DNA from: Clostridiales bacterium
GTDB taxonomy: Bacteria > Bacillota > Clostridia > Christensenellales > Aristaeellaceae
Length of the DNA stretch: 40,430 bases
Assembly: GCA_015056155.1 (NCBI GenBank)
Contig: SVGU01000019.1
Span: 1-40,430, forward strand
Direction of reading: 5' to 3'
Numbering within the stretch: position 1 is the stretch's first letter; every line of letters starts with the position of its first letter. Positions 29,734 through 39,600 of the stretch are shown piece by piece. The notes below the pieces were generated by a model that was not told the origin of the DNA, searched no databases, and saw only the letters and a program-made list of their open reading frames with translations. The position numbers and the translations under genes were made by a program.

Positions 29734-32700
29734 TTGAGCGTTTACTGTTATGAATGTATGATGCATAACCTGCCGGAAGGCCAGCGCACCTGTCCCAATT
29801 GCGGTGCGCGTATTCCGTATACCGGCAAGGATCCGCGAGACTGTCCTCCCGGCACGGTGCTCAACGGGCGCTACCTGCTGGGCAAGGCCATCGGCCGCGG
29901 CGGCTTCGGCGTGACGTATATCGCGCTGGATATCCGGACGCAGGAGCGCGTGTGCATCAAGGAATACAACCCCAAGCAGATCAGCCAGCGAGACCCGAAC
30001 AATCCGGTCATGCTGCTGCCCACGGGCGGCGGCGAAGCGCAGGAGGACTACCAGAAGTACAAGAAGAGCCTCCTGGCCGAGAAGGACCGCCTGATGCGCC
30101 TGCGGGATATCCCGGGCGTGGTGAAGTGCTTCGACGGCTTTGAATGCAACAACACCGCATATGTGGTGCTGGAGTTCCTTGAGGGCTGCGACCTGAAGCA
30201 TTACGTGCTGGACAACCGCAGTGCCCGCGGCCAGCTGAGCATCATGGACAGCGTCGATATGACCTGCAACATCCTGATGACGCTGTCCCAGGTGCACAAG
30301 CACAAGATGCTCCACCGCGACATCAGCCCGGACAACGTGTTCCTGCAGAACAACGGCGTACTCAAGCTGATCGACTTCGGCTCGGCGCGAAATATCAACG
30401 TCGGCGAGATGACGGGCTTCATGAAGCCCGGCTATGCGGCGCCGGAAATGATCCTGGGCGACAAGCAGGGCGACTATACGGACATCTATTCCGTCGGCGC
30501 GGTGCTGTACTTCCTGCTGGTGGGCGAGAAGCCCCGCACCGGCAGCGACAGCAGCCGCCTGCTGCCCCCGCCTAACAACCGCACCACGCCGGAGCTGACT
30601 GCCATCTTCAACAAGGCCACCGAGCGTCAGCCCTCCGACCGATACCAGACGGCGGACGAGATGCTGGCGGACCTGCAGCAGGTCATGGCCCTGTACGGCA
30701 TCCAGCCCATCAAGCAGGCCAAGACCCGCTCACCGCTGGGCCGGAACCTGCTGATCGGCACGCTGTCCATCACGGCGGTTGGTCTGATCGGCCTGATCGT
30801 CATGGCCGGCATGGACAGCGGCAGCCAGGGCCAGCAGCCCGCGCAGCCTACCGCGACGGTCAGCACCTATGTGACCAGCACGCCCGTGCCGGTGAGCATT
30901 ACCGAGGAGCCCGTTTCTGTGGCGGCGATCACCGATACCCCCGTTCCGGCTGTGCGCCGTCTGGTGGGCGCGCCGGAGGGAGACCTGCGGCTGTTCGCAG
31001 GCCAGACGCTGACCATCAACAGCAGCTTTGGCGACGGCGAGCGCTTCGACGCCCGCTGGTGGTCCCGGAACTCCGCCAGCGCGGCGGCCCAGGGCCATGG
31101 CGACGGCCATGCCGTCATCACCGCGAAGGCGGAGGGCAAGGCGGAGATCACCTACTTCGACGGCTCGCGGAACCGCAGCTTCATGGTGGAGGTGCTGCCC
31201 TATCCGGAGCTGAAGCAGGACGGCGCATCGGCGCAGGTCGGCTTCCTGACCCAGAGCGGCGACCACAGCTATACCCTCACCCTGTCCAAGGGCGACATGA
31301 CCGCGCTGACGCTGGACCAGCATCAGGGCGTGACGTATGAGCTCATCCTGCTCGAGGGCGGGAAGAGCGGCAGCGTCCGGCTGCTGGACAACCGGACGGT
31401 GAGCATCTCCGCAGCGGCGGAGGGCGAGAGCGTGTTCGGCATCCGCGCCAGAGGCGTCGCGGTGGAGGAGGAGATCATCCGCCTGACGGTCAACGTGGGC
31501 CAGCACAGCATCACCGGCGGCCTGGAGGCCGAATACACCATGATCGAGGGCGGCAGCCTGCGCATCCCGATCCGCTTCACCGACGGCGCGACGCTGGATC
31601 TGTCGAAGGTGAAGAACGATCACAAGGCGCTGAAGATCAGCGTCGATCCCAAATATCCTGAGATCATGATCGTCGAAGGAACCCAGGCGGGCGTCTACGA
31701 CGTGACGATCGAGGGGCAGGACGTGCGCTTTGCGGTGCTGAGAGCCTCCGGACTGCAGACGAACGAATGGGTGAAGGCGGACGGCGGTGATTATGCCGTC
31801 ACGCTGCCCGTGAATGAGACGCTGACGCTGAATCTGACCGACTGGAGCGCGGAGCATCAGTACGTGGTGGAGCGCATCGGTGCGGGTGACGCCCGCCTGG
31901 CTGTTTCCCAGGACGGCACGGCGCTGGAGCTGACCGGCGCCAGCGTGCCCGGACAGGGCGAATTCAGCGTTTCCGCCAGCGGCGTGGAGCTGTTCCGCCT
32001 GAAGGTGAACACTGTTTCCCGCGGCGTGAACACCAGCTTCAAGCAGGAATACCGCATCTTTACCGACCAGATGTTTGAACTGGCGCTGGACTATGCCCAC
32101 GGCATGTCCGCCGCGCCCGAATGCACCGTCAGCCCGGCGGGCATCCTCGAAGCGGCGCCCGTCGACAGCGGCCGCAAGCTGCTCATCAAGGGCCTGAAGC
32201 CCGGCACCGCGCGGGTGACTGTGGACGGCAAGAGCTTCGATGTGGAGGTCGTCAGCGGCGCGATGGGTCTGTCAGCGGCCGAGGGTCTGACGCAAAACGG
32301 CAATGTGTATACGTTGACCATGGTGGAGGATGACCAGACGAAGCTGGAGATCGGGAATTTCTCCTCCGGCTGCAAGCTGGTCTCCGACAAGAACCGGACC
32401 TCCTCCGCTACGCTGACCCGGCAGAACGAGACCCTGATCGTCAAGAGCTCCGCCGCGGGCGAGAGCACCTTCGTGTTCCGCACCAGCGGCATGGAGGAGA
32501 ACCGGGAGCTGTTCACGCTGAAGGTGGTCGTCGAAAAGGCGCCGGTGTACGAGCTGGCGCAGAAGCCCCAGACGCAGTACACGGTCTTTGAGGGCGCGAC
32601 GCTGGAGATCCCGATCCGCTTCGGCGCGACGGGCAGCTTCCCGCTGGAAATGACGTACGACGCGAGCAGGCTGACCATCACCGAGCAGGCGGACAAGCTG

Positions 32701-35700
32701 ATCGTGACGGCCAAGCGCGCGGCCGGTCAGACTGGCCTCACGCCCGTGACTGTCCAGTACCGCACCAGCAGCGAGCTGGCGACCAAGTCCAGCTTCACCG
32801 TCCGGATCGCGCCTGCGCCGGCAATGATCCTCAACGGCGATACGACCGCCTCGAAGTACCTGGAGGAAACGGACGGGGGCTACACGCTGTATCTGTCGGC
32901 GGGCGAACAGGCGTCGCTGAAGATCAGCGAGGTGAGCGGCGTGGAGTATAAGCCGGTGCTCAAGCAGGGCTTCGGAGCGACGGATATCAGCGCCGCCAAC
33001 GGCCTGCTGAACGTGTCGGCGGTCCGCAGCGGCGAGAGCGTGTACGGCATCCACACCTCCGGCATGAGCGAGGACGGCGAAGTGATGCAGCTGCGCGTGG
33101 TTGTGGCCGGCCATATGCTGACCTCCAACCTGTCTGCCAGCGGCTACAACATCATCGCCGGCGGCGAGCTGAAGCTGACGACCCTGTTCAGCGACGGCAA
33201 GACGCTGGACGTGCAGAAGGATGTCAGGCAGCTCAGCGGTACGGCCCTGACCTTCCGCGCCGACCCGGAGAACAGCAGCATCCTCATCATCTCCGGCAGC
33301 CAGACCGGCAGCGCTGAGATCGAGATCGGCGGCAAGCGCGCGGTCGTCAACGTCATCAGCGCGCCCCGGATGATCGCCCAGAGCGGCGTCTCCCGGGACA
33401 GCGACGGCTATGTGCTGACCCTGCCTGTGGGCGGGTCCGCGGGCATCCCCATGACCGGCGTGACCCCGGCGCACCTGTTCATCGTCGATCCGATGAGCGA
33501 GGGCAGCGCGCAGGTGACCTTCAACCAGCAGAACAACACGCTGGCGATCTCTGCGGCAAACGCCAATGAGGAGCGCAGCTTCCGCATCATCTCCAACGGC
33601 ACGGTGCTGTTCAACCTGCGCGTGCGCACGGTGGTGCCGGAGCTGCTGACGAGCTTCAATGCAAGGACCTGCATCCTGACCGGAAGCAGCCTGAGCATTG
33701 ATCTGGAATACACCGACGGCATCCTGGTGGAGCCGAAGGTGGAGATTTATGAAAACAACAGGCAGGTGACGCAGTCCACGGTCGTGTGGACGAGCATCGA
33801 GGACGAAGGCCGCCGGCTGGTCATCGAGGGCCGGAAGGAAGGCGCTGTCCGCCTGACTGTGGACGGAAAGTCCTTCGAGGTGATCGTACAGAGCGCTGAT
33901 ATCAGCCTTGCGCTGGCGGACGGCGTGGTCCAGGAGGGCCTGGGCGTCTATACGGTCACGGCGCCGCTGAAGAAGAGCATGGCCCTGCAGCTCAACGGCC
34001 GCGACAGCAGCAGCGTGTACGGCATGAAGCCGGAAAAGGGCGACGCCTCCATCGCGCAGATGAAGGTCAACACCGACAAGAACCGCATCGAGATCTTCGG
34101 CCTCAAGCCCGGCGCCACCGTCTATGAGATCATGAGCGAAACGGACGGCGAGGAGCGCGTGCTGCTGACGGTGAAGATCATCGTGGAAGAGCCGCCCAAG
34201 CATGTCCATGTGGAGCAGAAGATCCCCGCCGTGGCGGCGACCTGCACCGCGACGGGCCTGACCGAGGGCGTGAAGTGCGCGGAGTGCGGCGAGATCCTGA
34301 CGGCGCAGCAGACCATTCCCAGGAAGGACCACCAGCAGGAGGTCCTTGCGGCGAAGGCGGCGACCTGCACCGAAAACGGTCTGACGTCCGGTCTGCGGTG
34401 CTCCGTCTGCGGCGAGATCCTGCTGAAGCAGGAAACCATCCCCGCGACCGGACACACGGTCGTGGAGCTCGCGGGCAAGGAAGCGACCTGTACCGAGCAC
34501 GGTCTGACGGCGGGCGAAAAGTGCTCCGTCTGCGGCGAGATCCTGAAGGTGCAGAGCGCCATCATCAAGAAGGGCCACCGTCAGGTGACGATCCCCGGCA
34601 GAGCGGCGACCTGTACCGCAACGGGCCTGACGGACGGCGTGAAGTGCTCCGTCTGTAACGAGATCCTGACGGAGCAGAAGGTCATCAACAAGCTCGCGCA
34701 CCGTGAGGTGGAGATCCCGGCGGTGGCCGCGACGGCGACCCAGACCGGTCTGACGGCGGGCGTGAAGTGCGCGGACTGCGGCGAGATCCTCGTGCCCCAG
34801 CAGGTCATCTCGGCAAAGGGCCACAAGGAAACCGTGATCCCGGCTGTGGAGGCGACCTGCACCACGACCGGCCTGACCGAGGGCGTGAAGTGCGCGGACT
34901 GCGGCGAGATCCTGCTGCCCCAGCAGGTCATCCCGGCGAAGGGCCACAAGGAAACCGTGATCCCGGCGGTTGCGGCGACCTGCACGGCGACGGGCCTGAC
35001 CGAGGGCGCGAAGTGCGCGGATTGCGGCGAGATCCTCGTCCGGCAGGAAACGACGCCGATGGCAGCGCATACGGAGACCGAGATCCCGGCCGTGGCAGCC
35101 ACCTGTACCGAATCCGGCCTGACGGCGGGCAAGAAGTGCGCTGTGTGCGGTATGGTGCTGAAGGCGCAGGAAAAGGTCGACGAGCTGGGACACTGGCTGC
35201 GGACGTACACCGTTGCTCCCACCACGGAGGACATCGGCTACGATCATGAGGTCTGCCAGCGCGAGGGCTGCAACTACTATCACAGCTACAATTACAAGGC
35301 AAAGCTGCCGAAGGTTCTTGGCTTCATCGTTTTCGACGCGAGTGATGCACCTGTTGATTACGATCTGGTTCAGGATGTGTACGGCGTGATGGAGATTACC
35401 GCTGCTGGCGAAGCTGACGGCACCTATCCCCTGCGCAAGCTGTACTTCAGCAGGGAGCTGATCAAGGAGCTGTACGAGCGCGATGTAAAGACGATCATCT
35501 TCATTGTAGATGACAACGAGCTGGAGTTCTCCATCGACCTGTTTGAAAAAGCAGAGCTTCCCGCAAATGCTGCTGCTTTCTTATTCGTCGTTGATGGTGA
35601 GGATGCGTATGTGCAGATCGAAGCCGGCGATGAGCTGATTGATATCACCGCCAGGGTCGAAGACATTGCCCTGAACGGTGAAAAACTGAAGGTACGCCCT

Positions 35701-36525
35701 GCGTCTTCCGTAGACGTCCTGCCCACGCTGGCGGCGGATGCGCAGCTGGAGACGGAGAAGAACGGCTACAGCATCAGCCTGCCCATCGGCATGGAATACA
35801 CGCTGAAGCTGAAGAACGCGAACCGGAACCATGACATTTCCATCGTTGCCCAGCAGTCTGGCAGCGCGGCGCTGACGCTCGGCGCGGACAAGGCAAGCCT
35901 GATGGTGGCGGCCGCTGCCGGCGAGGACGAGAGCGTGTATGTGGTCAATTGCAACGGCACGGAGCTGTTCACCCTGACGGTGAATACCGTGACCGGCGAG
36001 CTGACGAACAAGTTCAAGTCCGCCTACACCATCTTTGTGGACGGCACGGCGGAGATGGAGCTGAAGTACGGCCATCATTTCCCGGTGAATCCGGAGGTCG
36101 TCGTCAGCAACCCCAACATCATCAGCGCCAGCCTGGCCGACGACGGTCATACCCTGCTGCTGACAGCCCTCAAGGAAGGTATCTCGGACGTGACGGTGGA
36201 CGGCAAGTCCTTCCTGATCAACACCTGCCTGGCCAATGTGGGTCTGGAGCCCGCGACGGGTCTGACGCAGGAGAACGCGAATACCTACCGGCTGGTTGTC
36301 AGGGCGAACACCTCGGTGACGCTGAAGCTGACGAACTACGACAGCAGGCTGTTCAGCCTGAGGCTGAAGAAGAACGGCTCCGAGATCGCTGCGATCGATG
36401 ACAAGGGCGACACCCTGGTGATCGACAGCGTCAAGCCCGGTACCGCCGTCCATGAGGTGTACAGCCGCGGCAACGCCGATGAAGCACAGCTGTTCTTTAC
36501 CCTGATCGTTGAGGTGGTGGAGTAA
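29734..36525 (+). CDS. Giant zinc-ribbon Ser/Thr kinase receptor with repeat ectodomain
   Basis: 2,263 residues from a TTG start at 29734, chosen because GAGGGA lies 8 bases upstream and it keeps the first CxxC; the ATG codons at 29758/29761 would cut the zinc motif, and the one at 29623 lies in the promoter. Residues 5-23: four-Cys ribbon (CxxC, CPNC). About 45-315: complete kinase with G54-R-G-G-F-G loop, Lys76, H194-R-D196, D214-F-G and A-P-E238. 338-358: single membrane span, then a Pro/Thr linker. Outside: repeated beta-rich modules (~415-1490; recurring YTL-TL, DGKSFDV and GESVFGI motifs), eight 41-residue CxxC repeats (~1496-1823), a distinct segment (~1860-1992) and two more beta modules. 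Probably an envelope-sensing Hanks-type kinase; signal and targets unknown. A related pseudokinase gene follows. Confidence 0.87.
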   Translation: MSVYCYECMMHNLPEGQRTCPNCGARIPYTGKDPRDCPPGTVLNGRYLLGKAIGRGGFGVTYIALDIRTQERVCIKEYNPKQISQRDPNNPVMLLPTGGGEAQEDYQKYKKSLLAEKDRLMRLRDIPGVVKCFDGFECNNTAYVVLEFLEGCDLKHYVLDNRSARGQLSIMDSVDMTCNILMTLSQVHKHKMLHRDISPDNVFLQNNGVLKLIDFGSARNINVGEMTGFMKPGYAAPEMILGDKQGDYTDIYSVGAVLYFLLVGEKPRTGSDSSRLLPPPNNRTTPELTAIFNKATERQPSDRYQTADEMLADLQQVMALYGIQPIKQAKTRSPLGRNLLIGTLSITAVGLIGLIVMAGMDSGSQGQQPAQPTATVSTYVTSTPVPVSITEEPVSVAAITDTPVPAVRRLVGAPEGDLRLFAGQTLTINSSFGDGERFDARWWSRNSASAAAQGHGDGHAVITAKAEGKAEITYFDGSRNRSFMVEVLPYPELKQDGASAQVGFLTQSGDHSYTLTLSKGDMTALTLDQHQGVTYELILLEGGKSGSVRLLDNRTVSISAAAEGESVFGIRARGVAVEEEIIRLTVNVGQHSITGGLEAEYTMIEGGSLRIPIRFTDGATLDLSKVKNDHKALKISVDPKYPEIMIVEGTQAGVYDVTIEGQDVRFAVLRASGLQTNEWVKADGGDYAVTLPVNETLTLNLTDWSAEHQYVVERIGAGDARLAVSQDGTALELTGASVPGQGEFSVSASGVELFRLKVNTVSRGVNTSFKQEYRIFTDQMFELALDYAHGMSAAPECTVSPAGILEAAPVDSGRKLLIKGLKPGTARVTVDGKSFDVEVVSGAMGLSAAEGLTQNGNVYTLTMVEDDQTKLEIGNFSSGCKLVSDKNRTSSATLTRQNETLIVKSSAAGESTFVFRTSGMEENRELFTLKVVVEKAPVYELAQKPQTQYTVFEGATLEIPIRFGATGSFPLEMTYDASRLTITEQADKLIVTAKRAAGQTGLTPVTVQYRTSSELATKSSFTVRIAPAPAMILNGDTTASKYLEETDGGYTLYLSAGEQASLKISEVSGVEYKPVLKQGFGATDISAANGLLNVSAVRSGESVYGIHTSGMSEDGEVMQLRVVVAGHMLTSNLSASGYNIIAGGELKLTTLFSDGKTLDVQKDVRQLSGTALTFRADPENSSILIISGSQTGSAEIEIGGKRAVVNVISAPRMIAQSGVSRDSDGYVLTLPVGGSAGIPMTGVTPAHLFIVDPMSEGSAQVTFNQQNNTLAISAANANEERSFRIISNGTVLFNLRVRTVVPELLTSFNARTCILTGSSLSIDLEYTDGILVEPKVEIYENNRQVTQSTVVWTSIEDEGRRLVIEGRKEGAVRLTVDGKSFEVIVQSADISLALADGVVQEGLGVYTVTAPLKKSMALQLNGRDSSSVYGMKPEKGDASIAQMKVNTDKNRIEIFGLKPGATVYEIMSETDGEERVLLTVKIIVEEPPKHVHVEQKIPAVAATCTATGLTEGVKCAECGEILTAQQTIPRKDHQQEVLAAKAATCTENGLTSGLRCSVCGEILLKQETIPATGHTVVELAGKEATCTEHGLTAGEKCSVCGEILKVQSAIIKKGHRQVTIPGRAATCTATGLTDGVKCSVCNEILTEQKVINKLAHREVEIPAVAATATQTGLTAGVKCADCGEILVPQQVISAKGHKETVIPAVEATCTTTGLTEGVKCADCGEILLPQQVIPAKGHKETVIPAVAATCTATGLTEGAKCADCGEILVRQETTPMAAHTETEIPAVAATCTESGLTAGKKCAVCGMVLKAQEKVDELGHWLRTYTVAPTTEDIGYDHEVCQREGCNYYHSYNYKAKLPKVLGFIVFDASDAPVDYDLVQDVYGVMEITAAGEADGTYPLRKLYFSRELIKELYERDVKTIIFIVDDNELEFSIDLFEKAELPANAAAFLFVVDGEDAYVQIEAGDELIDITARVEDIALNGEKLKVRPASSVDVLPTLAADAQLETEKNGYSISLPIGMEYTLKLKNANRNHDISIVAQQSGSAALTLGADKASLMVAAAAGEDESVYVVNCNGTELFTLTVNTVTGELTNKFKSAYTIFVDGTAEMELKYGHHFPVNPEVVVSNPNIISASLADDGHTLLLTALKEGISDVTVDGKSFLINTCLANVGLEPATGLTQENANTYRLVVRANTSVTLKLTNYDSRLFSLRLKKNGSEIAAIDDKGDTLVIDSVKPGTAVHEVYSRGNADEAQLFFTLIVEVVE
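34219..35202 (+). repeat. Eight 41-residue (123-bp) CxxC repeats in the kinase ectodomain
   Basis: Eight in-frame units of pattern I-P-A-x-A-A-T-C-T-x-x-G-L-T-x-G-x-K-C-x-x-C, then GEIL, a Q-x-x-I-P segment and GH. Each keeps the CxxC and, apart from unit 5, the first Cys; unit 5 reads ATATQTGLT, Cys to Ala. Units 6 and 7 are the most alike at DNA level. This repeat type is familiar from Clostridia surface proteins. A degenerate ninth unit (VAPTTEDIGYDHEVC) closes the array. Confidence 0.9.
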
Positions 36526-36633
36526 GCGCGTCCCTTCCGGACGCCGCTTGCCCCCCGCCTGCGGTCGGGTGCATACAGGCAGGGAAGGCCAATCCCTGCT
36601 CCCAAATCACAGTAAGAAGTAGGAGGACAGATC

Positions 36634-39600
36634 ATGAGCAGATGTCCTAATTGCATGAATGAACTGGTGCACGACAGGTGTACCGGCTGCGGCTATCCGG
36701 CGGTCGAGGTGGCCGTCATCCGCGGTGCGATGCCGCCCGATACGGTGCTGATGGACCGCTTCGAGCTCGGCTATGCACTGGGGGCGAGCCATCAGTCGAT
36801 CGCATACATCGCCTACGATCGCCTTCAGGGGAAGGCTGTGCTTGTTCTGGAGTTCTTCCCCAAGCAGATCTCCATGCGCAAGAAGCTGCAGGTCGCGCCG
36901 CGCAGCCATAACGAGCTGTACATGGACGCGTGCCGCCTGTATCTCACCAGCGAGCAGGCGATGCCCATGCGTCTGATCCATACCTTCGCCGACAACAACA
37001 CGGCCTACCGCGTCTATCAGCTCAACGGCAGCGCCGCCAACGCGGTGGACGAGGCGGATCAGATGCTGGACCGGCCTTTCCTGTTCCGCAATGCGGAGGG
37101 CAAGCCGATCATGGCGGTCAACGCGCTGCCGATCCCGGCCATGCCCCAGACGACGCCCTGGAGCCTGTCCCGCAAGCTGACCAAGGAGCGCACGCGCAAG
37201 AAGGTCAACGGCATCGCAGCGGTAGCCCTCGCGGGCGTGATCGCGGTCGCCGGCGGCTTCGTGTACATGGACATGACCCGGGAGTATCCCGTCACCATCC
37301 GCGTGAAGACGGATTCCCCGATCGTGGAGGCGAAGCTGGGCGACGAGGTGCTGCCTGATGTGACGCCTGACCCCGACGGCTATGTCGTCTATACGCAGAG
37401 CCTGCGCAAGGGCGAATACCCCTTCCGGGCGAAGAACGCGGAGAAGGAAAAGACCGACACGCTGAAGGTGACCGGCGCGGAGGACGCAGCCTTTGAGGTG
37501 GCGATCCCCACCCCGGACCCCAAGGCCTACACGGCGGACGAGGCGGACTGGTACTTCCGCAAGGACGGAAAGACCTCCATCGTCAAGGACGGCCGGCTGG
37601 CCGAGGTGGATGAGCTGCGCCTCGCGGCAACGAAACCGGAGCTGTATGAGTTCCGCGTGGAGGCCGAGCCGGTGGACGGCATGAAGCTCGCCCTCGTCCG
37701 GGACGACGGGTTTGAGCAGGAGCTGGAAATGAGCGCCGCCGGAACGACCTTCAGCGTCACCGAGGGCGTGTACAGACTGTATCTGTACAAGGACGGCGAG
37801 CGCATCGCCGAACCTTCCATCCACATCCCCGGCAAGGAGACGGTGAAGCAGTTCGATACCCGCGCGTATCAGGTGTATCACGATTTCCTCAAGGACCGCA
37901 CGCCGGAGGAGCTGTACTACATCGGCGACGCCTGCAGCATTGAGGGGCTGGATGTGCCCTTTGCGGAGATCAACAAGTGGGCCGAGGATCTGCCGGAACT
38001 GTTCGGCCAGTTCGAGCAGCACGACGTGTACATCGCTCTGGATAACGGTGTGCCTGCAGATGCGCAGGTTGCCCTGAACGGCATCGCCTGGCAGCCGGGC
38101 GACCCGATCACCGTCAGCAAGACCGGAACGGAGCTCGATTATGCGATCAGCGTCGGCGGTACGGAATGGGACGCGGGCCGGATCGCGGCGAATAACGAGT
38201 CGGTCAGCCTGGGCGGTACCAAGGCAACGGAGGATATCAGCAGCTGGGACAGCATTACCGGCCTGGCCGAGCACAACGGGGCGCATTACTGGATCGGGCA
38301 GGAAGGCCGGATGCAGAAGATGACGGAGGAGCGCTGGCAGGAGCTGCAGAGCGATATGGCGCTCTATCCGAGCCTCCGGGAACGCCTGGACAAGCCGCTG
38401 CTCAGCCCGGTCATGAAGGTGAACAGCAGCGTCAATCTCGCGGTGGTCGATCGCGTCCGCCTGGAGGGTATCGACCTGACGCAGATCGCACCCGGCACGT
38501 ACCAGTTTGACGCCCTGCCTGGGGGCGACTATGATGTGGAGGTCTGCCTCAAGGGCGGCGATCGGGTCCGCGAGAGCCTTGACATCAAGGCAAGCGGCGA
38601 ATATGAGCTGATGACCAGCGACGCCCGCGAGATGAAGGTGATTGCGGAACTGATCGGCAGCAGGAAGCCCATGCTCATGGAGACCTCTGGCGGATATCAG
38701 TACCTTGGCGTGGAGGAGGACTACCTCTACAAGGTGCCGACGCAGGACGGGATCATCGACAAGACGCTGACGCCCGAAGTGCTGCTCGCCTTTGCGGACC
38801 GCTATGAGTCGATCATGAGCGCGCTTCCCCTGCATGATGTGCAGCTCAGCGTCGATCAGCGCATCAACCCGCGGCTGATCCGGGCTGTGTACATCAACGG
38901 CACGGAGGTCGGCTTCAATCAGGAAACGTACCGGCTGGACGTGCGGAAGCTCAGCGCCGGCGACTATACGATCGAATATGAGCTGGACGACGGAAAAACC
39001 GCCGCGCCGCACACGTTGAAGGTAGCGGGGATCGTCCGGGATGATACCCTGCTGAAGGCCGAGGCGGATGCGGCGTTCAAAGCGCTGCGGTACTGGAGCG
39101 CGCAAGAGGGCTATCGTGCGATCAACAGCGACAGCGAAGACTGGCTGACGAGGGAGACGCAGGAAGCCCGGATGAACGACAGCGTTGTTCTGTCCATGCA
39201 GGTGAATCCCGAAAACTGGGGCCACCTGACCTACACCCTGGAAACGCAGGGTGCGGCGGACCCGCTGATTCTGCGGCCGAATGAACACGGCATGATGACC
39301 GTGATCATCACCAGGGATGACACTGCCGAATACGAGCTGCTGGTGGCGGAGTCGGACAAGTCGATGCAGAAGCGTACGGTCAGAAAGTTCACGACGAACG
39401 ACTCTGACGTGATGGATCTGGACAAGGACCTGCTGGCCGTGGCCGCCGATCTCGGCGAAAACATGGCCGTGATCAACCTGCCCGTGGACAGCCGTCTGGC
39501 GGATAACATCAGCGTGTATGCCGAGCTGAAGGACGCGACAGGCAAGGAGCACCTGGTGGACCTGAAGAAGGTCATTGATGAGCAGGGTACGGTCAGCTAT

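Noticed and set aside
32272-35283. A 1,003-codon minus-strand open frame
   Set aside because: Shadow of the kinase ectodomain; its apparent repeats mirror the CxxC array.
36579-36599. A terminator between kinase and pseudokinase genes
   Set aside because: The GCAGGGA/TCCCTGC stem is only 7 bp and is followed by TCCCAAAT rather than a T-run.
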